Shown piece after piece: positions 15,394 through 21,728 of a stretch of DNA of 21,728 bases (the stretch's first letter is position 1; each line of letters starts with the position of its first letter). The notes under the pieces are model-generated. The model ran no database searches. It saw only the letters and a program-made list of their open reading frames with translations, and was not told the DNA's origin. The translations under genes were made by a program, and so were the position numbers. The DNA is from JAQGMV01 sp046597455. GTDB lineage: Bacteria; Pseudomonadota; Gammaproteobacteria; Burkholderiales; SG8-41. The stretch spans positions 1 through 21,728 of the forward strand of contig JBKJKJ010000306.1 of NCBI GenBank assembly GCA_046597455.1, given 5' to 3'.

Positions 15394-16482
15394 ATGACCA
15401 CCCCCGTCAAAGTCGGCATCGTCGGTCTCGGCCGCTGGGCCAAGGTCCTCACTCGCGCAGCGTCCAAATCGGACAAGCTTCAGATCGTTGCGGGCTACAG
15501 CCGCTCCGAGGACAAGCGCGCCGCCTTCCAGCAGGAAACCGGCGTCGCCGCGGCGCCCGATCTGAAGTCACTCCTCGCCGATCCGGAAATCAAGGGCGTC
15601 ATCCTCACCGTCCCCAATGAGCAGCATCTTCCGGTTGCCCAGGAAGTCGCCAGGGCGGGCAAGCACATCTACACCGAGAAGCCCATTGCCAACACGCTCG
15701 AAGACGGGCTGCGCATCGAAGCGCTGCAAAAGGAATTCGGCGTGCAGGTGGTGGTCGGCCACAGCGCGCGCCTGCTCGTCGGTACGCGCATGATCAAGCA
15801 GGCGATGGAACGCGGCGATCTGGGCCGCGTGGCTTTCATCGAAGCGAACTTCTCGAACGAGCGTGCGCTCGAGCTCACGCCCAAGACCTGGCGCTGGTAC
15901 AAGGACAAGGCGCCGGGGGGGCCGCTGTCGCAGCTCGCGATACACCAGTTTGACGCCCTGCACTATCTGGGCGGCGCCATCTCCGAAGTGTCTTCGATGG
16001 CTTCCAAGCTCTCGCCGGTAGGCGCCGAGGTCGACGATCAATCGATGACGCTGATGCGTTTCGCGGATGGCAAGGTTGCTTACGTGGGCACGTGCTGGAC
16101 TTCACCCGGCGTGTATTCGATCCGCGTATTCGGCGCCAAAGGCCTCATGCATTACGAAATCGACTTCAGCACGTGGGACACGCCGGATGTGCTGCACGAG
16201 ACCTCGACGCTCTACATTCAGCGCGGCAAGGACGGCTATGGCAAGCGCGAAGAGATCACACTCCCGCCCGGCGACATGTTCCGCGACGAGCTCGAGATGT
16301 TTGCCGAGACCTGCGTGACCGGAAAAGCCTGCGAGCTGAGCGCTCACAACGGCAACGTCGCCGTGGCAGTCGTCTACGCCGCGCTGCGCTCGATCGAGCG
16401 CAAAGGCCAGTACGTGCCGCTTTCCGAAGTGCTCGAAGAAGCTCGCGCCAAAGTAAACGCACCGCCGGCGCAGACCGCGTGA
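15394..16482 (+). CDS. Gfo/Idh/MocA-family NAD(P)-dependent oxidoreductase (first copy)
   Basis: Two-domain oxidoreductase of 362 aa. The N-terminal Rossmann domain begins VKVGIVGLGRWAKVL (GxGxxA type) and ends with the catalytic-lysine motif YTEKPIA (Lys96). The C-terminal alpha/beta domain carries GGPLSQLAIHQFDALHYLGG. His184 is present but the Asp four residues before it in most members is Gln180. Family members oxidise hydroxyls on sugars, cyclitols and related compounds. The frame extends to an ATG at 15358. I chose 15394 because AGGAG (15379-15383) precedes it and the upstream ATG would be only about 12 bases from the predicted transcription start. First gene of the plus-strand cluster, divergent from GntR, so probably substrate-inducible. 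Family certain, substrate unknown. Confidence 0.9.
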   Translation: MTTPVKVGIVGLGRWAKVLTRAASKSDKLQIVAGYSRSEDKRAAFQQETGVAAAPDLKSLLADPEIKGVILTVPNEQHLPVAQEVARAGKHIYTEKPIANTLEDGLRIEALQKEFGVQVVVGHSARLLVGTRMIKQAMERGDLGRVAFIEANFSNERALELTPKTWRWYKDKAPGGPLSQLAIHQFDALHYLGGAISEVSSMASKLSPVGAEVDDQSMTLMRFADGKVAYVGTCWTSPGVYSIRVFGAKGLMHYEIDFSTWDTPDVLHETSTLYIQRGKDGYGKREEITLPPGDMFRDELEMFAETCVTGKACELSAHNGNVAVAVVYAALRSIERKGQYVPLSEVLEEARAKVNAPPAQTA

Positions 16483-16607
16483 AGCGCGATACGTCCCCTC
16501 AGCCACCGATGAGCGTCGGAATAGACCCCGCTATCACGTGGGTGTCCGGGAGGGGCGTTCTTCCGTGTCGATCGGCGGCACTTTCATAGACCCGCAGGGA
16601 GCCTTTC

Positions 16608-17417
16608 ATGTCATCACTACCGTCACGTTATTTCATCGATCTCACGCAGCCCGAGATCGCGGCACAGCTCAAGAAACATCCGCTCGTGATCCTGCCGGCG
16701 GGCAGCGTCGAACAGCACGGGCCGCACCTGCCGACGGGGACGGACATCTTTGCATCGAACGTCATCGGCCACGCGGTCGCCGAGCGCATGGACGGCCTCG
16801 TGCTGCCGGGCGGCCCGCTCGGCGTCACCCCCATGCACATGCCATTCGAAGGCACGATCACGCTCACGCCTGACACCTATCAGCGCGTCGTCACCGAAAC
16901 CTGCGTCTCGACCGCCAGGCACGGCGCAAAATACTGCCTCATCCTCAACTGGCACGAAGGCAACATACCTTCGCTCGCGATCGCGGCCGAAGCGCTTCAT
17001 CGCGAGCACGGCATGAGCGTGCTGACGGTGCAGGCGTGTTACGTCGCCGCCGAGCTTTACGGCCACGACTGCGGCGGTCTGACGCACGGCGGCGAAATCG
17101 AAGCGCTCGCCGTCCTCGCCTACCGTCCCGATCTGGTGCATCTGGACCGCATCGATTACTCCTCCGATCACAGCCAGGGCCGCAAGTGGGACAAGCTGCG
17201 CCGCACGCGCAGCTACCAGCCGGTATTGCGTGACATCAAGACCATTGCGCCCACCGGATGGTATGGCGCGCCCGAGCACGCGACGGTGGCCAAAGGCATG
17301 AAGATGCTGAACGACATCGCCGATTCGATTGCGAAGGAAGCGATCGAGATCTTCGCCATGCTCGAGGAAGCCCAGGGCGGCACCGCGGAGATCAAACACC
17401 TCAAGATTGCGGGTTGA
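16608..17417 (+). CDS. creatininase-family metal-dependent hydrolase
   Basis: Creatininase-superfamily amidohydrolase/hydrolase of 269 aa. Signature PAGSVEQHGPHLPTGTD (residues 30-46) provides metal ligands Glu35, His37 and Asp46. NWHEGN (114-119) replaces the usual NGHGGN but keeps His116. HGGEIEA (160-166) replaces the usual HAGExET and keeps Glu163. The family includes creatininase, the archaeal FAPy deformylase ArfB, the mycofactocin factor MftE and, to my knowledge, the inositol-pathway hydrolase IolN of Thermotoga. The neighbours (two Gfo/Idh dehydrogenases and a hydroxyacid dehydrogenase) fit an IolN-like cleavage of an oxidised sugar or cyclitol better than creatinine metabolism. AGGGAG lies 8 bases before the ATG. 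It follows the first Gfo/Idh gene by 125 bases, probably the same transcript. Specific substrate not determinable. Confidence 0.88.
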   Translation: MSSLPSRYFIDLTQPEIAAQLKKHPLVILPAGSVEQHGPHLPTGTDIFASNVIGHAVAERMDGLVLPGGPLGVTPMHMPFEGTITLTPDTYQRVVTETCVSTARHGAKYCLILNWHEGNIPSLAIAAEALHREHGMSVLTVQACYVAAELYGHDCGGLTHGGEIEALAVLAYRPDLVHLDRIDYSSDHSQGRKWDKLRRTRSYQPVLRDIKTIAPTGWYGAPEHATVAKGMKMLNDIADSIAKEAIEIFAMLEEAQGGTAEIKHLKIAG

Positions 17418-17514
17418 AGGCGCGCGATCCGACGCCGGCACCCTCGCGTTGCGGGCTGATCACTCAGCACTGCCCACAGAACCGCCCCTTCTGACTACTG
17501 AATCGATAAAGACC

Positions 17515-18492
17515 ATGCCTTACGACGTTGTCTGCCTGCGGCCCGAAGCCGATTTCCAGCGCATCGGCGCAACCGCACCCACCGCCTACTCGGTGACTTA
17601 CCGGTCGCCCGACGATGCGCAGCTTCCCGCGCTCATGAAGGAAGCGCGTGCGCTCGTCATCCCGGCGGTGGGGCCGAAGTTGCCCCCCGCGCTGTTCGCC
17701 GGCAGTTCGGTGAAGCTCGTGCAGGTGACGGGCGCAGGCGTCGACCGGCTGGATGAAGCGGCGCTCAAACGCCTGGGTATCGCGGTGGCCAATGTTGCAG
17801 GCGGCAGCAACGGCGCGGTTGCGGAGTATGCGGTCACGAACGCCTCGCTATTGCTGAGGCGGTTCGCATGGTCGAACCAGGAAATCCTCGAGGGACACTA
17901 CGACGTCTTTCGAAAGCGCATGCTTTCGGACAATCTCGGCGGACTCGAGGGTGCGCTCGTCGGGATCGTCGGTCTCGGCGTCATCGGCATGGCCGTGGCC
18001 CAGGCCTTTCATGCCGCGGGCTGCCGCCTCGTTTATTTCGATCCGGCACCCCGCGACCCGAAAGCCGCAACAGCGCTCGACGCGCGATCGATGTCGCTCG
18101 GAGAGCTCCTTCAGGACGCCGACGTCGTAACGCTGCACGTGCCGCTCATCGCGCCGACCCAAGGCATGATCGGCGCACGCGAGCTCGCGCTCATGAAGTC
18201 CGGCGCCGTTCTCATCAATGCATCACGCGGCGGCATCGTTGATGAAGCCGCGCTCGCTGAACGCTTGCGCTCGGGCCAGCTCGGCGGTGCCGCAGTCGAC
18301 GTGTACTCGGTCGAGCCGCCCACCGCGGACAACCCGCTGTTGCAGCTCGACGGCGAAGCGCGTCGGCGCCTCATCCTCACACCGCACATCGCCGGGGTTA
18401 CCCGCCAGTCATTCGCCCACCTGTTCCGCGAGGCGTGGATCAACGTCGGTCGCGTGCTCGAAGGCGAAGCGCCGCTCAATCGGGTTTATTGA
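17515..18492 (+). CDS. D-2-hydroxyacid dehydrogenase (NAD-dependent)
   Basis: D-isomer-specific 2-hydroxyacid dehydrogenase of 325 aa, interconverting 2-keto and D-2-hydroxy acids. The Rossmann loop is GIVGLGVIG (150-158), with Asp176 (YFDPAP) at the end of the next strand, which favours NAD over NADP. The catalytic set is complete: Arg238 in INASRGG, Glu267 in VDVYSVEPP and His291 in LTPHIAG. Other signatures: LVQVTGAGVDRLD, ANVAGGSNGAVAEYA, ADVVTLHVPL. An open frame continues upstream to 17329 but overlaps the creatininase gene, so the ATG at 17515 is used; its Shine-Dalgarno is weak. It lies 97 bases after the creatininase-family gene. A perfect 9-bp hairpin follows the stop. The natural substrate is not readable; phosphoglycerate-type C-terminal domains are absent. 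Confidence 0.92.
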   Translation: MPYDVVCLRPEADFQRIGATAPTAYSVTYRSPDDAQLPALMKEARALVIPAVGPKLPPALFAGSSVKLVQVTGAGVDRLDEAALKRLGIAVANVAGGSNGAVAEYAVTNASLLLRRFAWSNQEILEGHYDVFRKRMLSDNLGGLEGALVGIVGLGVIGMAVAQAFHAAGCRLVYFDPAPRDPKAATALDARSMSLGELLQDADVVTLHVPLIAPTQGMIGARELALMKSGAVLINASRGGIVDEAALAERLRSGQLGGAAVDVYSVEPPTADNPLLQLDGEARRRLILTPHIAGVTRQSFAHLFREAWINVGRVLEGEAPLNRVY

Positions 18493-18495
18493 CTC

Positions 18496-18530
18496 GCGGG
18501 TCTGAGATGCGCGGTTAGCGGCAGACCCGC
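18496..18530 (+). terminator. hairpin after the hydroxyacid dehydrogenase gene
   Basis: GCGGGTCTG (18496-18504) and CAGACCCGC (18522-18530) form a perfect 9-bp stem with a 17-base loop, starting 4 bases after the stop codon. No T-run follows. It probably terminates or stabilises the cluster transcript and separates the last oxidoreductase gene. Confidence 0.5.
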
Positions 18531-18535
18531 TGCGG

Positions 18536-18564
18536 GCGACACAGCGGCGCGCACGTCCTATAAC
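18536..18564 (+). promoter_or_regulatory. candidate promoter of the second Gfo/Idh gene
   Basis: GCGACA (18536-18541, 4 of 6 of the -35 box) and TATAAC (18559-18564, 5 of 6 of the -10 box) are 17 bases apart, directly after the hairpin and just before the strong Shine-Dalgarno. This supports a separate transcript for the second oxidoreductase. Confidence 0.4.
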
Positions 18565-18573
18565 ATCGCGGAA

Positions 18574-18582
18574 AAGGAGGAG
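18574..18582 (+). promoter_or_regulatory. strong Shine-Dalgarno of the second Gfo/Idh gene
   Basis: AAGGAGGAG with 5 bases to the ATG at 18588. It is the closest match to the anti-SD sequence in the window and fixes the start. Confidence 0.8.
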
Positions 18583-18587
18583 CACAC

Positions 18588-19670
18588 ATGAAGCGAGGCG
18601 AGCTTGGCGTTGCGGTCATCGGCGCCGGCAGAATTGGCACGTTGCGCGCGCGGCTTGCCGCCAAGCACCCGTCAGTGGGTTTTCTGGCGATCGCCGACGT
18701 GGATGCGGGTCGCGCGGCCACCCTCGCTGAACAGGCAGGCGCCGACATGCACTCGACGAACAACTTCGAGATGATCGAGCGCCCCGAGGTCAATGCGGTG
18801 TTCGTGTCGACGCCCGAAGGCGAGCACGCCGCGCCCGTGATTCGCGCGCTCGAGCTCGGTAAGCCGGTGCTCGTCGAAAAACCGATCGCGCTCGAACGCA
18901 GCGATGCCGATCGCATTCTCGAAACGCTCGCTGCGACCCAGGGGAAGCTTCGTATCGGTTACAGCCGCCGCTTCAAGGAATGCTTTCTGCGCGCCAAGGA
19001 GCAGATGATTCATCAGCGCCTCGGCACCGTGGTCGGCGGCCTGGCTCGCGTTTACAACACGCGCGCGCAGGCTTTTTCGATCCTCAAACGCGACCCCCAT
19101 GCAACCCCGGTCCTCGACGTGCTCACCTATTACGTGGACCTCGTGTGCTGGTTCCTGGAAGGCAACCGGCCGGTTGAAGTGGTGGCGCGAGGCCAGCACG
19201 GCATTTTCAAGGCAGCCGGCTACAGCGCGCACGACGTCACGTGGGCGATCGTGACATTCGCCGACGGCGCAGTGGTGAACTTCGGCGTGAGCTATGCCCT
19301 GCCCGCGCGCTATCCCACGCTCGGACAATCCGATCGCGTCGAGCTGCTCGGCACCGAAGGCACCATGATCATCGACGACGACCACATGGACCACGTGCTG
19401 TATTCCGACCGCGGCGTGCCGCACGCGTACGTGCCTGAGCACCAGGTCAACATGGCTTTCCTCGGCAGCAATACCGCAGGAGACTGGGCGGTCGGAGACT
19501 TCTGGGGTCCGCTCGCAAACGAGACGCGCTCGTGGCTGGACCATCTCGTCACCGGCAGCCCGACCGTGCACACCACGCCCGAGCAGGCGCTCGTGAATCT
19601 GGAGACCACGATCGCGATCGAACGCTCGGCACGCACGGGGCAACCGGTGCGGCTCCCGCTGGAAACCTGA
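18588..19670 (+). CDS. Gfo/Idh/MocA-family oxidoreductase (second copy), catalytic His replaced
   Basis: Two-domain NAD(P)-dependent oxidoreductase of 360 aa. The Rossmann loop is VAVIGAGRIGTL (GxGxxG). ADVDAG follows at the second strand, where the acidic residue suggests NAD. The catalytic lysine is in VEKPIAL (Lys98). In the C-terminal domain the motif that is usually Asp-x3-His reads D177-V-L-T-Y181 (VLDVLTYYVDLVCW), so the proposed catalytic His is Tyr. The late segments (GVSYALPARYPTLGQSDRVELLGTEGTMIID) are normal for the inositol-dehydrogenase branch. It has a perfect Shine-Dalgarno and its own candidate promoter. It converges on the molybdopterin subunit gene with only 14 bases between stop codons. 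Probably part of the same pathway as the first copy; reaction unknown. Confidence 0.9.
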   Translation: MKRGELGVAVIGAGRIGTLRARLAAKHPSVGFLAIADVDAGRAATLAEQAGADMHSTNNFEMIERPEVNAVFVSTPEGEHAAPVIRALELGKPVLVEKPIALERSDADRILETLAATQGKLRIGYSRRFKECFLRAKEQMIHQRLGTVVGGLARVYNTRAQAFSILKRDPHATPVLDVLTYYVDLVCWFLEGNRPVEVVARGQHGIFKAAGYSAHDVTWAIVTFADGAVVNFGVSYALPARYPTLGQSDRVELLGTEGTMIIDDDHMDHVLYSDRGVPHAYVPEHQVNMAFLGSNTAGDWAVGDFWGPLANETRSWLDHLVTGSPTVHTTPEQALVNLETTIAIERSARTGQPVRLPLET

Positions 19671-19684
19671 ACGCCGGCCGTCGC

Positions 19685-21728
19685 TCAGGCGATCGCGGTT
19701 TTCAGACGCTGCGGGGTAAACGGCAGATCGCGCATCCGGATACCCGTCGCGTTGTAGATCGCGTTTGCGATCGCCGCCACAGTGGGGCCCTGCGAGCCCT
19801 CGCCGGTGCCGAGGGAACGCTCTTCGGGCCGATCGAGCAGCACCACATCGACAGCCGGCACTTCCTGAAAAGTCAGAATCGGATAATCGGCCCACGATCG
19901 CGTCGTGATCTGCCGCTCGTCGAATCGAACCGCTTCTTTCAGCGTCCAGCTCGTCGACTGGATGATGCCGCCTTCGATCTGGTTGGTAACCCCGTCCGGG
20001 TTGACGATGCGCCCGGCGTCGACTGCCGCCACCGCGCGTTCGACGCGCACCTTACCCGTGCGGCGATCCACGATCACATCGGCCACCACCGCGACATACG
20101 CCGCGAGATTCTTGTATTGGGCGAAGGCGATGCCGCGGCCGCGCGAGCCGTTTCCTTTCGCGCCGGGCTGCCAGCCCGCTTTCATCGCTGCGGCTTCGAT
20201 CACAGCGCGTGCACGCGGGTCTTTCATGTGCTTCAAGCGGAAGGCAACGGGATCGGCGCCGGCTTGTACCGCGAGCTCGTCGATGAATGATTCGAGCGCG
20301 TAGACGTTCGCATACGCGCCCAGCGTGCGCAGTGCGGAGGTGCGTATCGGCATCTCGGGCAGGTAGTGCAGCACGATCTTCTGACTCGGGAAATCGTACA
20401 GCGGTACGGCATTGCGATCTGCCGCCCCCGCGGGCTGCGGCGAGTTGATCGCAGGCGCCGCTTTGACGGGGTTTGCGATGTGCCAGCCGCCGAGCAGGTT
20501 GCTGCCGGTGCGCGAGCCTGGACGCGTGCTGTGTGGATGGCTCCACACATCGTGCTGCCAGTAAACGATGTTGCCGGCCTCGTCCAGCCGCGCTTTCATT
20601 TTCATCACCATTGCCGAGCCATAAGGCTCCCACGCGAACTCGTCCTCGCGCGTCCACTGCAGCTTGACCGGCCGCCCAGCCGTGGCACGCGACAGCAACG
20701 CCGCATCGCACGCGACATCGTCGGCGCCGTTGTGGCCGTAGCATCCTGCGCCTTCCACGTGGATTGCGGTGATCGCGCTTTCGGGCATGCGCATCACGCG
20801 CGCGAGATCGCGGCGCATCGGGAACACGCCCTGGCTGTGGGTCCAGACGGTGAGCTTGCCGTCTTTGGTCTGCGCCACGGCACACGACGGCGCCATGGAG
20901 GCGTGCGCCTGGAATGGCCTCGTATATGTGGCTTCGAGCGACGCCACGCGCCCCCCCGCCGGTGTCACCGCGACTTTTTCGCTGACGATGCTGTCAGTCG
21001 ATGGCAGCTTCTGGAGGTGCTCGAACAGGGCGGGCGCGGGCGGCGGGAGCGCCGCAGTCTCACGCCACTTGGCCGATCCGCGCAGCGCTTGCGCCGCAGC
21101 GATCGCCTGCTCCTCGCGTGCAGCCGCCACCGCGATGAAGCTGCCGTCGCAGACCACCGCCACGACGCCGGGCATCGCCCTTGCTGAGGCCTCGTCGGAC
21201 GAAATCAGCGCCGCGCTATAGCTCGGCGGACGCACCACACGGCCGAACACCATGCCCGGCAGCCTCATGTCCTGTATGTAGCTCGGCTTGCCGGTCACTT
21301 TGCCCGGAATGTCGCGACGCGGGACGCTCTTCCCGACCATGCGCAGGCTGGCGGCCGGTTTGGGCTGAGCCCGGCCCGTGGCCTCACGCCGAAAATCGGC
21401 GTCGCGTGCGATATCCCAGTACGTCAGACGCGCGGAGCCCGCACTTACGACACCGTCCGTCACGCTCAGTTGTTTTTCGTCGACCGCGAGCTTGCTCGCG
21501 GCAAGCCCGAGCAGGATCGCGCGCGCTTCGGCGCACGCGTAGCGCAGCGCAGTGCCGCTGTTTTCCACGGACTGACTGCCCGCGGTCATGCCTTCATCGG
21601 GCGAGCGCGAAGTGTCCGCTGAAACCATCTCGATCCGCTCGTAGGCGACATCGAGCTCGTCGGAGGCGATCTGGGCGAGCGCGGTCAGGATGCCCTGCCC
21701 CAGCTCCACTTTCCCGGTGTAGATGACG
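19685..21728 (-). CDS. molybdopterin-binding subunit of a xanthine-dehydrogenase-family hydroxylase, N-terminus cut by window edge
   Basis: C-terminal ~680 aa of a molybdenum hydroxylase large subunit of the isoquinoline-oxidoreductase/nicotinate-dehydrogenase branch. Such enzymes hydroxylate N-heterocycles or oxidise aldehydes using water. The first in-frame codons at the right edge give VIYTGKVELGQGI, a family motif that precedes the GTG at 21709, so that codon is internal and the gene starts outside. Other motifs: GKSVPRRDIPGKVTGKPSYIQD (start of the aldehyde-oxidase hammerhead domain), QAHASMAPSCAVA, TVWTHSQGVFPMRRDLAR, VEGAGCYGHNGADD (Moco loop), RPVKLQWTREDEFAWEPYGSAM, and the active-site Glu in SLGTGEGSQGPTVAAIANAIYNATG. 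The C-terminus MRDLPFTPQRLKTAIA is complete. Partner iron-sulfur or cytochrome subunits must lie outside the window. Substrate unknown. Confidence 0.92.
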   Translation of the reverse strand, partial: VIYTGKVELGQGILTALAQIASDELDVAYERIEMVSADTSRSPDEGMTAGSQSVENSGTALRYACAEARAILLGLAASKLAVDEKQLSVTDGVVSAGSARLTYWDIARDADFRREATGRAQPKPAASLRMVGKSVPRRDIPGKVTGKPSYIQDMRLPGMVFGRVVRPPSYSAALISSDEASARAMPGVVAVVCDGSFIAVAAAREEQAIAAAQALRGSAKWRETAALPPPAPALFEHLQKLPSTDSIVSEKVAVTPAGGRVASLEATYTRPFQAHASMAPSCAVAQTKDGKLTVWTHSQGVFPMRRDLARVMRMPESAITAIHVEGAGCYGHNGADDVACDAALLSRATAGRPVKLQWTREDEFAWEPYGSAMVMKMKARLDEAGNIVYWQHDVWSHPHSTRPGSRTGSNLLGGWHIANPVKAAPAINSPQPAGAADRNAVPLYDFPSQKIVLHYLPEMPIRTSALRTLGAYANVYALESFIDELAVQAGADPVAFRLKHMKDPRARAVIEAAAMKAGWQPGAKGNGSRGRGIAFAQYKNLAAYVAVVADVIVDRRTGKVRVERAVAAVDAGRIVNPDGVTNQIEGGIIQSTSWTLKEAVRFDERQITTRSWADYPILTFQEVPAVDVVLLDRPEERSLGTGEGSQGPTVAAIANAIYNATGIRMRDLPFTPQRLKTAIA

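Noticed and set aside
17329..17514. N-terminal extension of the hydroxyacid dehydrogenase (start at 17329)
   Set aside because: It would overlap the end of the creatininase-family gene, and the added residues are Arg/Ser-rich with no resemblance to the family. The ATG at 17515 gives a normal N-terminus.
19666..19690. Short inverted repeat CCTGA/TCAGG over the two converging stop codons
   Set aside because: Only a 5-bp stem with a 14-base loop and no T-run, too weak to call a terminator.
18672..19895. Minus-strand open frame of 407 codons opposite the second Gfo/Idh gene
   Set aside because: It also overlaps the conserved C-terminus of the molybdopterin subunit in another frame, and no family motif was seen.
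1..21728. Mobile elements, CRISPR array, tRNA or rRNA genes
   Set aside because: No transposase or integrase motifs, no regularly spaced repeats and no tRNA- or rRNA-like stretches were seen when reading the gaps; nearly all sequence is accounted for by ordinary genes.

Overview
The window is a dense, GC-rich (by eye 60-65%), all-bacterial stretch. Its gene content points to a betaproteobacterium of the Burkholderiales type. The signs are a Bug/TctC-type periplasmic binding protein, an AcrR-regulated RND efflux operon with a NodT-type outer-membrane lipoprotein, many catabolic dehydrogenases and alpha/beta hydrolases, and a nicotinate-dehydrogenase-like molybdenum hydroxylase. I see no phage genes, transposases, CRISPR arrays, rRNA or tRNA. 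Both edges cut through genes.

Layout. (1) 1-1772: the 3' part of a short-chain dehydrogenase on +, converging on a Bug solute-binding protein on -. (2) 1818-2780: an alpha/beta hydrolase in tandem with the Bug gene, probably the same transcript. (3) 2880-9418: a TetR/AcrR-type repressor (-) divergent from a three-gene RND efflux operon (+): lipoprotein adaptor, inner-membrane pump, outer-membrane channel. The divergent gap carries an almost canonical AcrR box lying on a near-consensus promoter. (4) 9592-10803: an FrsA/2,6-dihydropseudooxynicotine-hydrolase-like enzyme (+), facing a small DUF4383-like membrane protein (-). (5) 11630-14391: a minus-strand run of an enolase-superfamily enzyme, a sirtuin and a PcaD-like hydrolase. 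(6) 14594-15286: a GntR/FadR-type regulator (-), divergent from a plus-strand run of a Gfo/Idh/MocA oxidoreductase, a creatininase-family hydrolase, a D-2-hydroxyacid dehydrogenase and a second Gfo/Idh/MocA oxidoreductase (15394-19670). The divergent gap holds a repeated CGTAATAC operator overlapping a promoter. (7) 19685-21728: the C-terminal part of a molybdopterin-binding xanthine-dehydrogenase-family subunit (-), running off the right edge.

How the genes may work together. The efflux block is a standard self-regulated multidrug pump. The GntR block looks like a catabolic locus for an unidentified polyhydroxylated or cyclic substrate: oxidation of a hydroxyl (Gfo/Idh), metal-dependent hydrolysis (creatininase family), reduction or oxidation of a 2-keto/2-hydroxy acid, and on the other strand dehydration or isomerisation (enolase superfamily) and ester/lactone hydrolysis. 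The substrate cannot be read from the sequence. Several enzymes lack textbook catalytic residues: the SDR keeps only Lys of its Asn-Ser-Tyr-Lys tetrad, the two Gfo/Idh proteins lose opposite halves of the Asp-x3-His pair, and the enolase has K-x-Q instead of K-x-K. These substitutions are the most unusual content here.
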